64,000 nt of DNA from Hyphomicrobium sulfonivorans (GTDB lineage: Bacteria > Pseudomonadota > Alphaproteobacteria > Rhizobiales > Hyphomicrobiaceae), in NCBI RefSeq assembly GCF_013306565.1, contig NZ_PZPO01000001.1:186001-250000 (forward strand), in the 5' to 3' direction. This document shows, piece after piece, positions 52,791-62,158 of the stretch (positions are counted from its first letter, which is position 1; the number at the start of each line of letters is the position of its first letter). The position numbers were made by a program, and so were the translations under genes. Below the pieces are notes generated by a model that was given only the letters and a program-made list of their open reading frames with translations, had not been told where the DNA came from and did no database searches.

Positions 52791-54182
52791 CTAGCGACAT
52801 ATCGGCGTTTTGGAACGGCGGATTTTGATATCCAGATGAAAATGATCGCGATGGGCTTCGTTCGCCTCCGGTCCCAGCACGGTGGTAAAAAGACCGCATG
52901 AGCCCTCATGCAAGCGCTTGAGGAACATGGATTCTTTTGTGGTGGCCGGCTTCGGGATAGCGACGTGGACATCCTTGGAGGTTGAACCAGCCTTTTCAGC
53001 CGGTGTCGGCGCGGCCTTGGCGTCAGCCCCGCTATTCGGTGACGCCGCATCTTTTTGAGAACCGGAATCCGGCTTTTCCTGGGGCGCCTTGCCGGTCTCG
53101 CGACGGTATTCGGTTTTCTGCAGGTTGCCGGAAGACTTGGGGGCCGATTTGGCCTCAGCCGCCTCGGCGCTCAGCGGCGGCACCTTCGCCGTGCCTTTCG
53201 AACTGCCCGTCGCCCCGGCAACGGCCACCGCCTTGTGGGCCTCCGCTTTTCCCGCCTCGGCCTTTTTCTGAGCCGCCACGATATCCCGATCCGTCGGGCC
53301 CCAGCCTGACAGCACCTTAACCGTACGGCCATCAGCGGTGACGAAGGCGGAGATGTCGATGGCGTTACCGGTGGCGTGCTCGCTGAGCGTAAGCTTCGGG
53401 TTGTTATAGACATTGCGGCACGAATACGAAGCGCCGATGATGCGTTTGACGCGCGTGCCGAGCACCTTTTCGGCCGAGGGTTGCAGCACCTTCTCGATCC
53501 AGTCGTTCAGCGACGCAGCCAGGCGGCAGTTCATGGTGGGCGGGGGCGAGAACTCCACCCCGCGCGAGCCGCCGAGGCGGCGCAGTGCCAGCGGCGCGGG
53601 GGTGCCGCAGGCGCCGCTTTTCATCGGTTCGGCCAGCTCGATCTCAGCCGCTGCCGGCGCCAGAATCTGCAGGCAGGTGCGCAGCTCGGTAGCGAGCTGT
53701 TCGGGCGTCCATTCATCCGGAGGCGGCGCCGCTTTTACGATCGGCATCAACTCGCGGGTTTCGGGCGCGCGGGTTTCAGATCTGGCGGGCGGTGACGGCG
53801 ATGGTGGAGTTGCAGCGGCTTGCGGCACGCCAGGGACGGCCTGGCCGGCTCCGTTGGCGTCAATCGCTGCCTGCTGTGGTGGATTTCCCTGCTGCGCTGC
53901 ACTCGCGTGCGGGGGCGCGTCATCGGGCGCCCGATCCGGCAACGGCGCTGCTGCTCCCTCCGCCCGGCGCAACGGCGTGGGCAGCGCCTGATCCTGCACC
54001 GATACTGTGGCAGCAGCAGTCTGCTCACGCTGATCAAGCGGCATCCCGGCATCTGGCGGCGGTGGAGGATTCGCGGGGCGGGGCGGCAGGTGGGCAAGCG
54101 CAACGAAGCCAGTGAAAGCCGCTGCGGACATCCACGAGGACAATCGCGTCAATGTTCTGTCGGCCGAAATGCCGCTCGTCAT
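52791..54182 (-). CDS. Extensin-like (M15-like fold) protein with inserted linker
   Basis: A 463-residue protein with an N-terminal membrane anchor or signal (residues about 15-32, SSWMSAAAFTGFVALA), a long Pro/Ala-rich stretch, then an extensin-like C-terminal domain: MNCRLAASLNDWIEKVLQPS, SEHATGNAIDISAFV and AHRDHFHLDIK, with the His/Asp residues expected of the zinc site of this peptidase-like fold. The domain is interrupted by about 110 residues of low-complexity Lys/Ala/Pro/Ser sequence after SGWGPTDRD. Such proteins may act on peptidoglycan. ATG at 54182 is preferred over 54287. Confidence 0.83.
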   Translation of the reverse strand: MTSGISADRTLTRLSSWMSAAAFTGFVALAHLPPRPANPPPPPDAGMPLDQREQTAAATVSVQDQALPTPLRRAEGAAAPLPDRAPDDAPPHASAAQQGNPPQQAAIDANGAGQAVPGVPQAAATPPSPSPPARSETRAPETRELMPIVKAAPPPDEWTPEQLATELRTCLQILAPAAAEIELAEPMKSGACGTPAPLALRRLGGSRGVEFSPPPTMNCRLAASLNDWIEKVLQPSAEKVLGTRVKRIIGASYSCRNVYNNPKLTLSEHATGNAIDISAFVTADGRTVKVLSGWGPTDRDIVAAQKKAEAGKAEAHKAVAVAGATGSSKGTAKVPPLSAEAAEAKSAPKSSGNLQKTEYRRETGKAPQEKPDSGSQKDAASPNSGADAKAAPTPAEKAGSTSKDVHVAIPKPATTKESMFLKRLHEGSCGLFTTVLGPEANEAHRDHFHLDIKIRRSKTPICR

Positions 54183-54638
54183 GGCCCCATCGCGTGAATT
54201 AAGCGCCCAACAGACGGTTTCCGGTTTTCCTGAAAGCGCGCCAAGGCGTTGTTCCCCATTGTCCAGCATCGGGCGCAAGCGCGGCAAAAATGCGATTGAA
54301 CGCCAATTTAGAGACGATACAAATCCATCAACCGGCTTGGAACGTCAGTGAAATCCACCGTTCAATGGGTTTCAGATCCCGCGCGCGCAGCTGGCCCGAC
54401 GATATTTGCCAACGGACGCGCACAGCCCACGCGATGCATCTGAACGCGATGGGTTGCATACATTTTTCCCGCCGCAATTCAACCGTCACACCGCTCGGAT
54501 AAAACGCCGTTGCGCAGCACCCGCCGTGCACTTCGACTGATAGCGCCCTTGCATCCATGGGGCCGTTGACCGAAACTCCCGGCGCACGCGCACAATTCAA
54601 CGCTCGCAAATGCGAGCAAAGAAGGGGGAGGCATTGTC
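54183..54638. other. Intergenic region, divergent promoters
   Basis: About 455 bp between the extensin-like gene (minus) and the small membrane protein gene (plus). A short hairpin GCTCGCA-AA-TGCGAGC (54602-54617) lies just before the ribosome binding site of the latter. Nothing else recognised. Confidence 0.45.
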
Positions 54639-54887
54639 ATGCCTGACTTGCCGTTTGATCTGGCTACCGTCGACTGGATCACAGTCGCTACTTATGCCGG
54701 CATCGCATTTCTCGCCGCCATCGTTGGCAACATCATCGCGCTCGGCAATCGCTTTGCCGCGTCGGTACTGACGGCGCTGTTTTTCGCAGTGTTCTACGTG
54801 CTGTGGGCCTATTGGATCGCCGACATCGTTGCCCCGAAGGCAGCATCGGCGGTGACCGAGCAGCCAGCGACTACTTCGCCCTACTAA
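54639..54887 (+). CDS. Small membrane protein of unknown function
   Basis: An 82-residue protein with two membrane segments (residues about 15-35 and 42-64; ATYAGIAFLAAIVGNIIALG, VLTALFFAVFYVLWAYWIA). A strong GGGGGAGG ribosome binding site lies before ATG. No family recognised. It stands alone between divergent and convergent genes and is followed by a terminator. Confidence 0.72.
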   Translation: MPDLPFDLATVDWITVATYAGIAFLAAIVGNIIALGNRFAASVLTALFFAVFYVLWAYWIADIVAPKAASAVTEQPATTSPY

Positions 54888-55285
54888 GGGTGATGCGCCC
54901 GTCGGCGCGGGTGCAAAATACCGTCTAAATGATTGAGGCTGTTGCCTATGGGGCAGCGGCTAAGTGATGTTTTTCCAAAACGGATCGGCCTCAGAAGCCG
55001 TTCCGTTTTTGAAAAATGCAGCCGGGCTCAATTGGTTGGCCGATCACCGAGCCGCAGTATTGTAGCGTGAAGCGTTTGGCGCCTGAGGCGGTAGGCTTTG
55101 GGCGTGACGTGATCGTTTGGGCTGTGCCCCGGATCGCCCTGCGTTTGAGGACCCAGCGCAATCTGCTGGGCTCATATCAAATATTGCTGCGCTGAGGGCC
55201 AGGATTTGCGTGGCTTGCGTCGCAGGATGATTGCTCCGGTGGCAATCAAATTACATCAGCGGCGCCGGCTGCAACCGGACCCGAA
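54888..55285. other. Intergenic region downstream of the small membrane gene
   Basis: About 400 bp between convergent genes. It contains the terminator at 54977-55010 and otherwise no supported gene. Confidence 0.45.
54977..55010 (+). terminator. Rho-independent terminator
   Basis: AAAACGGA pairs with TCCGTTTT, followed inward by CGGC/GCCG after one mismatch, then a T run. It lies 90 bp after the small membrane protein gene. Confidence 0.75.
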
Positions 55286-57523
55286 TTAGCTGCGGCGCTC
55301 GTGAAAATGATCGTAGATCCGCCGCGCCATTTCCGCTGAAATTCCCTCAACCGCTTTCAGATCCTCGACGCCCGCGCGCGACACAGCCTTCGCCGAGCCG
55401 AAATGGCTCATCAGCGCCCGACGACGACGCGGACCGATGCCCTCGATCTCATCCAGCGGGCTTGCCGTTATCGCCATTGAGCGGCGGGTGCGATGCGAAC
55501 CGATGGCGAAGCGGTGCGCTTCATCGCGCAGGCGCTGCACGAAATACAAAACCGGATCGCGCGGCTCCAACATGATCGACCGCTCGCGGAACGGGAAATG
55601 AAAATGCTCGCGCCCTGCATCGCGATCCGGCCCCTTGGCGACGCCGATGAGCTGAATATCGTTGAGGCCGAGCTCTGACATCACCTCACGTGCAACGCTG
55701 AGCTGCCCAGCACCGCCGTCGATCAACACCAGATCCGGCCGATCGGGAAATACATCGTCTTCCGATGCATTGGTTTCCGGCATCTCGCTGTCCATTGCTG
55801 CCGCCGATGCGTTATCGGCGGCGATCATGCCTGCAAGCTCTGCCGCCTCGACATTTTCCGCCAGCCCGGCGTCTGCCTTTCTGGCTTCCTTGTTTTCAGA
55901 CGCAACAAGGCGTTTGAAGCGGCGCGTCAACACCTCGCGCATCATGCCGTAATCATCGCCCGGCGTGATGGTCTGCGACTTAATGTTGAACTTGCGGTAC
56001 TGGCCTTTCACGAAGCCGTCCGGCCCCGCAACGATCATGGCTCCGACAGCATTGGTGCCCTGAATATGGCTGTTGTCGTACACCTCAATACGGCGCGGCG
56101 TTTCCGGCAATCCGAACCGCTCCGCCACGCCCTCCAGCAGTCGCCGTTGCGACGAACTCTCAGCCAGCTTGCGGCCCAGCGCCTCGCGCGCGTTGGCGAG
56201 CGCGTGATCGACAATGCCGAGCTTGGTGCCACGCTGCGGCACCTGAATTTCAGTTCTGCGCTCGGACTTGATGCACAGCGCCTCAGCGAGCAGATCGCGG
56301 CTTGGCACATCATGCGACAGCAATATGAGACGCGGCACGGGCTTGTCGTCGTAGAACTGCGCGATGAAACTATCGAGCACCTCCTCGACCGACAGTGCGC
56401 GATCAGCCTTGGGGAAATAGGCGCGATTGCCCCAGTTCTGCCCGGTGCGGAAGAAAAACACCTCGATGCAAGTCTGGCCGCCTTCTTGCGCGGCGGCGAA
56501 CACGTCCGCTTCCTCGATGCCTTCCGGGTTGATGGATTGATCGGCGGTGACGTGCGCCAGCGCCGACAGCCGGTCGCGATAACGGGCCGCGCGCTCATAT
56601 TCGAGACACGCCGCCGCTTCCTCCATCAGGCTTTGATACATGCGGCGCACGTTCTGGCTTTCGCCGCGCAGAAAACGCACCGCCTCGTCGACAAGATGGC
56701 CATATTCATCAAGGCTGATCTCACCGGTGCAGGGCGCGGCACAGCGCTTGATCTGATGCAGAAGGCACGGACGCGTCCGGCTTTCATAAACACTATCGGA
56801 ACACGAGCGAAGCAGGAACGCGCGCTCAAGCATGTTGATGGTGCGGCTGACGGCGCCAGCCGACGCGAACGGTCCGAAATAATCACCCTTGCGATTGCGT
56901 GCGCCGCGATGCTTCAGAATTTGCGGCGCGGGTGTGTCGCGGGCAATCAGAATGTACGGAAACGACTTGTCATCGCGCATCAGCACATTGAAGCGCGGGC
57001 GAAAACGCTTGATGAGATTGGCTTCAAGCAGCAGCGCTTCCGCTTCCGTCCGCACGGAAACAAATTCCATGCTGGCGGTGGTGGCGATCATGCGTGCGAT
57101 GCGATTGGTGTGTCCGCCGAGCCGCGTATAATTCGACACGCGGGCCTTGAGACTGCGCGCCTTGCCGACGTATATCACATTGCCTTCCGCATCCAGCATG
57201 CGGTAGACGCCGGGCGCTGCGGGCAGCAGCTTGAGATAGCGCTGGATGACTTCCGGGCCGGTCACAGTCGGCGGCGCATCGGTGGCAGCAGCACCAGCCG
57301 CATCGCCGGCGGCGGCAGGCAGGGCTGAGTTGGGCTCGGGCACCAATTCGGCATCAGCGGTTTGCGCCGACACCGATGAAGCAGCAGACGGCAAGGAAGG
57401 CGCCGAAGAAGGCAAAGGCTCACGCGCAGCCGCCAGCACATCAGCCGTTTCCGGCCGTTCCGACTGCTGATCCTTCACCGCATCGCGCTGCGGCAGACCC
57501 TCGTGTTTTTCCTTGTCCGGCAT
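55286..57523 (-). CDS. uvrC: UvrABC excinuclease subunit C
   Basis: A 745-residue UvrC. The GIY-YIG nuclease domain begins at about residue 100 ([34 protein letters not shown]). A UVR motif, the RNase H-like domain with its catalytic aspartates ([16 protein letters not shown] and [15 protein letters not shown]) and a C-terminal helix-hairpin-helix ([15 protein letters not shown]) follow. It makes both incisions in nucleotide excision repair. It is longer than the typical 600-620 residues because of an N-terminal Ala/Ser/Pro-rich extension of about 85 residues and an acidic insertion (about 45 residues, near [13 protein letters not shown]). Confidence 0.96.
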   Translation of the reverse strand: MPDKEKHEGLPQRDAVKDQQSERPETADVLAAAREPLPSSAPSLPSAASSVSAQTADAELVPEPNSALPAAAGDAAGAAATDAPPTVTGPEVIQRYLKLLPAAPGVYRMLDAEGNVIYVGKARSLKARVSNYTRLGGHTNRIARMIATTASMEFVSVRTEAEALLLEANLIKRFRPRFNVLMRDDKSFPYILIARDTPAPQILKHRGARNRKGDYFGPFASAGAVSRTINMLERAFLLRSCSDSVYESRTRPCLLHQIKRCAAPCTGEISLDEYGHLVDEAVRFLRGESQNVRRMYQSLMEEAAACLEYERAARYRDRLSALAHVTADQSINPEGIEEADVFAAAQEGGQTCIEVFFFRTGQNWGNRAYFPKADRALSVEEVLDSFIAQFYDDKPVPRLILLSHDVPSRDLLAEALCIKSERRTEIQVPQRGTKLGIVDHALANAREALGRKLAESSSQRRLLEGVAERFGLPETPRRIEVYDNSHIQGTNAVGAMIVAGPDGFVKGQYRKFNIKSQTITPGDDYGMMREVLTRRFKRLVASENKEARKADAGLAENVEAAELAGMIAADNASAAAMDSEMPETNASEDDVFPDRPDLVLIDGGAGQLSVAREVMSELGLNDIQLIGVAKGPDRDAGREHFHFPFRERSIMLEPRDPVLYFVQRLRDEAHRFAIGSHRTRRSMAITASPLDEIEGIGPRRRRALMSHFGSAKAVSRAGVEDLKAVEGISAEMARRIYDHFHERRS

Positions 57524-57589
57524 CGTCGATAGATCGGGCTGGCAGCGCGCGCAGTCAAGCGGCAGCTGCTGCTTTGCCTGATGTTATGG

Positions 57590-58462
57590 CTATGGCGCCA
57601 GCTTTGCCATCGCCGCCACAGGTCGCCCCGCTCCGGCCGGGAACAGACGGACAATCGCTGCCTCGTCGAGGGCACCTTCGACATGGACACCCGACGCGAT
57701 GAATACCGCCCGGACGCCCGCGTTGGCCGCGCCAGCAATGTCGGTGCCGATGCCATCACCAATGGCGAGAAGTGCGGCGCGATCGGAGCTGCCGGGCTTA
57801 AGCTTTTCAAGCGTTGCGAAGGTGAGATCGTAAATCGGCAGGTATGGCTTGCCGGCGTAATCAACACGGCCGCCGATGTCCTCATAAGCGCGTGCAACGG
57901 CACCGGCGCAATAGATCATGCGGCCGCCGCGCTCCACCCGCAGATCGGGGTTGGCGCACACCATGGTGAGGCCACGGCTGTGGCAGCCCGCAAGCAATTC
58001 CGCATAGTCGGCGGGTGTTTCGGTTTCATCGTCATAAAGGCCCGTGCAAACGATAGCCTCGGCGGCAGCGGCATCGACAAGCTGAAGATCGAGCCCGGCC
58101 AGCGTCGGCAAATCGCGCTGCGGTCCGATGTGCAGCACCGGCCGGCCGCGATACTGCGCAATCAACGTGCGCGCGACATCGCCGGAAGTGACGATGGCAT
58201 CCCAGCACGTTCGCGGTACGCCGATGGCATCGAGCTGAGCCGCGACGCTGTCATTCGGGCGCGGCGAATTGGAAACCAGCACGACAATGCCGCCACTGTC
58301 GCGGAAGGACTGACAGGCCTTGCATGCATCGAAAAACGGCACGACGCCGTTGTGCATCACGCCCCAGATATCAACGAGCCACGCACCCGTTCCGGCGGCA
58401 ACCGGCGCGATAGAGGTGAGCAGCGGAATGGCGGGCGGATTTTCAGCGGGCGTGTTTGACAT
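57590..58462 (-). CDS. NagD-like HAD superfamily hydrolase (class IIA)
   Basis: A 290-residue HAD protein of the NagD-like class IIA group. Motif I reads WLVDIWGVMHNGVVPF, in which the second aspartate of DxD is a tryptophan, as in the subgroup usually labelled TIGR01459. Later motifs VLVSNSPRP (motif II), YAGKPYLPIYD (motif III lysine) and LLAIGDGIGTDIAGA (motif IV) are intact. It probably dephosphorylates a small sugar phosphate, but the altered motif I makes activity uncertain. It is next to uvrC on the same strand, 67 bp upstream. Confidence 0.87.
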   Translation of the reverse strand: MSNTPAENPPAIPLLTSIAPVAAGTGAWLVDIWGVMHNGVVPFFDACKACQSFRDSGGIVVLVSNSPRPNDSVAAQLDAIGVPRTCWDAIVTSGDVARTLIAQYRGRPVLHIGPQRDLPTLAGLDLQLVDAAAAEAIVCTGLYDDETETPADYAELLAGCHSRGLTMVCANPDLRVERGGRMIYCAGAVARAYEDIGGRVDYAGKPYLPIYDLTFATLEKLKPGSSDRAALLAIGDGIGTDIAGAANAGVRAVFIASGVHVEGALDEAAIVRLFPAGAGRPVAAMAKLAP

Positions 58463-58817
58463 GGCGCTTCACTAAAGTGCTTCCGGAAAAGTGGGAACCG
58501 GCTTTCCCACGAGAAGCACGACAAAACAAAAAACTGGAGCCGTTCGGCGATGCAAAGAAACACAGGAAGGCTCTAGAGCGCGATCGCTCTTCTTTGAAGC
58601 GCGATGCGGCTCTAACCCTTTGGTGAGACCGATGATTCACGCTTCGGACTGATAGGGTCCGAAACGATCATGGTCTAGAGCAACTCGGTCGCCAGGGGAA
58701 GCGAGGGCTGTCTGGCACTGAAACGACAAAGCGCCCCAGGCCGCAACAGCCGTGGAGCGCTTTGTATCAGATCTGGCGTAACGAACGGTTTGATCCGCCC
58801 TCCGCCGAGCAACCCAA
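58463..58817. repeat. Intergenic palindromic repeat region
   Basis: About 355 bp. GTGGGAA-CCGGCT-TTCCCAC at 58492-58511 sits in a context (cttccggaaaagtgggaacc) that resembles the short palindromic repeats scattered in Rhizobiales genomes. It is followed by further inverted pieces around 58575-58600 (CTCTAGAGCGCGATCG). The terminator of the EAL gene lies at its right end. Confidence 0.55.
58726..58765 (-). terminator. Terminator-like hairpin of the EAL gene
   Basis: ACAAAGCGC (58726-58734) pairs with GCGCTTTGT (58757-58765) and an inner CCACGGC-like stem can form. It lies about 50 bp downstream of the EAL gene stop codon on the minus strand. Confidence 0.6.
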
Positions 58818-60785
58818 TCAGGCTGCGGCAGTACGCGCTGCGTAACCGACACCAGCAACAGTTTTCGGCTCACCGAACAACGAGCCCTGGCCGAGAACGA
58901 CGCCGCTGGCAGCAACCTTGCCGCGCAGGGCTTCATTGTCGACGCCATTGACGATCAACGTCAGACCATAGCTGGCCAGCGTGGTGCACACTTCGCTGGC
59001 GGGCATGGAACCGCTCGGAACATCGAGCCCGGCGATCAGCGTGACTGCATCGACCTTCACAAAGCCGAAGCCCACCCCTTCAAGCCCGGCGAACTCGCCG
59101 TCGAAATCGGTCACAGCCTCAATGCCGAAACGGAAGCCGAGGTCACGCATATCGGTAAGCGCGCTCCACTCTGCGTCACCGAACGTGCGGACATCGGCCT
59201 GCGCAAACGTGAGGACGACCTCGTTGGCGAGGCTCGCGCGCTCCTGATAGGCATCGGCCAGTTCGTCAAGGAAGCCATCGTTCGCCAACGACACCGCCGT
59301 GATGGGAACGAACAACGTCGGCTCCCGGCCCTTGTCTGCGAAGGCGCGGGCGACATCCGCTGCACGGCGCAGACGCGCGCTATCCAGCAACGGCAGCAAT
59401 CCGGCAACCGCAAGCTGAGGCTCACGGGTGGATGCGGAAAGCGGCACACCGCGTTCATCGCACGGACGGGCCAGCACCTCGTGATAGTGCACGCGGCGAT
59501 CGGCGATGCCTACAACAGGCGCGATGGCGACATCGATGCGTCCCGCCGTTACTGCGTCGGCGAGCGAAGCGATACGCGTGTGCGATGGCGTGATCGGTGG
59601 CGGAGCAGCGCCGCCATCCTTCTTTTTCGACGCACGCATTGCGTTTGCGGTCGTCTGCAACGCATTGAGCGAGGCGCGCAGCACGCTTTCCTGACGCTGC
59701 GGCGGCAGACCATCGAGCGTCGGCTCCAGGCTGATGTCGACCTCTTCGGCGAGGCGCTTGATCATGCCATGCACTTCGTCGAGATCGGCATCACGGTCGG
59801 AAGACAACGTCGGCGGCTCAGCGCGCTGCAGTTCAGGCAGCGACGGCTTGCTGCTGGAGCTGAACGGACGCGAAGCGACGGCGGCAGCCGGTGGCGGCGG
59901 CGCGACAGACCAATCCGGCAGCGACGGCGCAGCGGCGTCCAGCTTGAACTTCGGCAGCGGCGGTGCAGTCGGCTTGGCAGCCGCATCCTTGGCCGCTGGC
60001 TTCGCAGGTGGAAGCTTCGGTGCCGCCTTGCTTTCGAGTTTGGCCGACAGCGCGCCGGCATGTTCGGCGCCGTGCGGAGCACCGGGACGCTCCGACATCA
60101 GGCTAGGCTCGCGGGAAGGAACTGGCGGTGCGGCGGGGCCGGCATCGCGGTTGAGAACGCGCGGCAGATCCTGGCCGAGAGGCAGTTCCTTCTGCTGCTC
60201 TGCCACCGGCAACGGCTTGGGCGGCGGCAGCGGCGAGAACGGCTTGGTGGGCGCTGCGTTGGCGGCAGGCTTGGCACCAGCAACCGGAATCTTGCCGGCT
60301 GCGGTGGCCTTCAGAGCAGGCTTGGCATTGCCGGCGGCAAACAGCTCATCGGGCGTCATCACCTTGCCCTTACCCAGCACCTTGGCGTCGGTGCCCAGCG
60401 AGGGGATCGGCGGCGGCATCGCAGGCGAGCGCTCGTCAAACGGCGATGCAGGCGCTGCGCTGCTGCTGCTGGCACGCATCCCCGGCAGACGGTCGGCAGC
60501 ACCGCCGAAACCTGCGCGAGCAGCGGGAGGCGGCGTCGGCGCTTCACGCAGACGGTCAACCTCATCTTCAAGCTGCGTCACGGCCTCAAACAGAACCTGC
60601 TCATTCTCGAAGCGCCGACGCAGCGCATCGAACAGAATTAGCACCGTGCACAGGGCCGCAGTTGCACCCGCCGCCGTCCAGAACGGCCAGCGGAACTGCA
60701 GATAGGTGCCGACGAAAAATGCCGCTGAGATCAGCGCGATGGCTCCCATCACGATGACACGGGCCAAGCCGCTTTGTTTCGGCAT
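58818..60785 (-). CDS. Membrane protein with degenerate EAL domain
   Basis: A 655-residue protein. ATG at 60785 follows GAGGG at five bases; the longer frame to 60980 has no ribosome binding site. Two membrane segments near the N-terminus (IVMGAIALISAAFFVGTYLQ; FWTAAGATAALCTVLIL) are followed by a coiled coil, then a very long Pro/Ala/Lys-rich linker (about residues 100-390) and a C-terminal EAL-type domain. The EAL signature is replaced by HEVLAR and the late metal-binding residues are not clear, although the final GQGSLFGEPKTV loop is kept. It is probably not an active phosphodiesterase and may bind c-di-GMP or a protein partner (inference). Confidence 0.83.
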   Translation of the reverse strand: MPKQSGLARVIVMGAIALISAAFFVGTYLQFRWPFWTAAGATAALCTVLILFDALRRRFENEQVLFEAVTQLEDEVDRLREAPTPPPAARAGFGGAADRLPGMRASSSSAAPASPFDERSPAMPPPIPSLGTDAKVLGKGKVMTPDELFAAGNAKPALKATAAGKIPVAGAKPAANAAPTKPFSPLPPPKPLPVAEQQKELPLGQDLPRVLNRDAGPAAPPVPSREPSLMSERPGAPHGAEHAGALSAKLESKAAPKLPPAKPAAKDAAAKPTAPPLPKFKLDAAAPSLPDWSVAPPPPAAAVASRPFSSSSKPSLPELQRAEPPTLSSDRDADLDEVHGMIKRLAEEVDISLEPTLDGLPPQRQESVLRASLNALQTTANAMRASKKKDGGAAPPPITPSHTRIASLADAVTAGRIDVAIAPVVGIADRRVHYHEVLARPCDERGVPLSASTREPQLAVAGLLPLLDSARLRRAADVARAFADKGREPTLFVPITAVSLANDGFLDELADAYQERASLANEVVLTFAQADVRTFGDAEWSALTDMRDLGFRFGIEAVTDFDGEFAGLEGVGFGFVKVDAVTLIAGLDVPSGSMPASEVCTTLASYGLTLIVNGVDNEALRGKVAASGVVLGQGSLFGEPKTVAGVGYAARTAAA

Positions 60786-61347
60786 TCTACCCTCGCTATT
60801 ATCGATGCTCGCCATTTGGAATGACGCGCCCCCTACCGATTCGTTGTCTTGCTTGAGCTTTTCGTCGGCGCCTGCGCGGCGCAATCCCGGCGCCGACGCT
60901 TTCACCAGCTTTCTGGCAACAGGTGCGGATTCATCTGCAACAGCGTGACCCGAAACCCCCACCTTGTGGAGATTTCCCACGCCCTGTGGAAAAATCGATC
61001 TCTACCCTGATTATTTCAAGGGTGCTTCAGGCGTACCCCCGCGGCGACCATTCAGCCGCTGCGCCGCAGATCGTCTGTTGTAGAGGCCGAAACAGAGAAA
61101 TCGGAAGAAAGCGAAAAAAGGCAAAGGCTGGCAATCCACAGCAACCGCTGTTTTTTCAGACGTTTTCTGACCCGCCTGGGGCCCGCCTAGGGATTGCCAT
61201 CACGCGCCCCAGTCATGCCGCATACCCGCCCAAGGCCGACCGGATTCCCGGTGTCGTTTAGAACTCGTTAGCCGAATCGACGTGGTATCTGTCGTGTCGG
61301 GCCGTTCCCAAACAAGTCCCGGCGTATCAAATTAAGAGGGAATGCTC
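60786..61347. other. Intergenic region between EAL and SDR genes
   Basis: About 560 bp between divergent genes. I saw no gene. A few TGTGGA/TCCACA sequences (near 60965, 60983 and 61135) look like poor DnaA boxes but are too few and too diverged to suggest an origin. Confidence 0.45.
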
Positions 61348-62094
61348 ATGCTTATGACGGTGATGGGTCGCGATTCCAGTGCATCCTATTACGGAGAACT
61401 TGCCGGCGTTCGCGCGCTGATCACCGGTCTGTCACCCACGTGCGGGGTCGATATCGCCCGCAAGTTTGCCGACCATCGCGCCCGGTTGGTGGTGCATGCC
61501 GATGCCATTTCACCCGAGATGGACGCCATCACCACGGTGCTGGCCGAGCGGGCCAGCGAGGTGAAGCTATTCACCGACGCCTGTCGCGACACCGAAAGCG
61601 CCGTCCGCTTCGCCCAGACCGCAGTGCAGGCCTATGGCAGCCTCGACGTGGTGATCAATCTCGTCGACATTTCCGAAGATGAGATGACGGCGCACAGCGA
61701 CATGGCCGACGTTGAAGACCTCGTGGCCGAAAAGCTGACCATGCCCGTGCACGTGACACGCATCGTTGCCAATCGCATGCGGCTGACCCTCAACGAGGGC
61801 ATGGTGCTGAACGTGCTGAAGCTGCCGGCGCCGCGCACCTATGCGCAGGCCGCTATGGCGGGCATCGCTCGCCAGGCGCTCGCAGCCGTCACCCGGGGCG
61901 AAGCGCAGCAGTGGGCACCGCAGGGCATCCGCGTCAACGCGGTGGCTCCGACGACGACTGTGGTGGATGAATTCACTCCGCCGACCAGCGAACCGGATAT
62001 CGCGGCGCTGGCGCTCTACCTCGCCACCAAGCCAGCGCGTTCGCTGACGGGGCAGGTGTTCGACGCCGCCGGAATGGCCCGCCGCGGCTGCTGA
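61348..62094 (+). CDS. SDR-fold protein lacking catalytic residues
   Basis: A 248-residue SDR homologue. The cofactor loop reads TGLSPTCGVDIARKF instead of TGxxxGxG. The catalytic motif reads TYAQAAMAG, so the lysine of YxxxK is alanine. The rest of the fold is recognisable (DVVINLVD, QGIRVNAVAPT, SLTGQVFDAAG). Oxidoreductase activity is unlikely; a binding or regulatory role is possible. ATG at 61348 has GAGGG at seven bases, better than ATG at 61342. SDR genes near uvrC are known in Rhizobiales, but usually active ones. Confidence 0.8.
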   Translation: MLMTVMGRDSSASYYGELAGVRALITGLSPTCGVDIARKFADHRARLVVHADAISPEMDAITTVLAERASEVKLFTDACRDTESAVRFAQTAVQAYGSLDVVINLVDISEDEMTAHSDMADVEDLVAEKLTMPVHVTRIVANRMRLTLNEGMVLNVLKLPAPRTYAQAAMAGIARQALAAVTRGEAQQWAPQGIRVNAVAPTTTVVDEFTPPTSEPDIAALALYLATKPARSLTGQVFDAAGMARRGC

Positions 62095-62158
62095 TCGTTT
62101 TGAACTACCGCGTGGCGGCGGTTCGAAAGGTACTGCCGCCACTGCCTCAAGCCCACAT

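Noticed and set aside
56066-57328. Plus-strand open frame opposite uvrC
   Set aside because: uvrC is unmistakable; the plus frame is a shadow without similarity to known proteins.
59481-60705. Plus-strand open frames opposite the EAL gene
   Set aside because: They consist of Arg- or Ser/Ala-rich complement of the proline-rich linker and have no ribosome binding site.
60960-61140. TGTGGA/TCCACA motifs suggesting a replication origin
   Set aside because: Only three poor matches to the DnaA box and no dnaA, hemE or parAB genes nearby.
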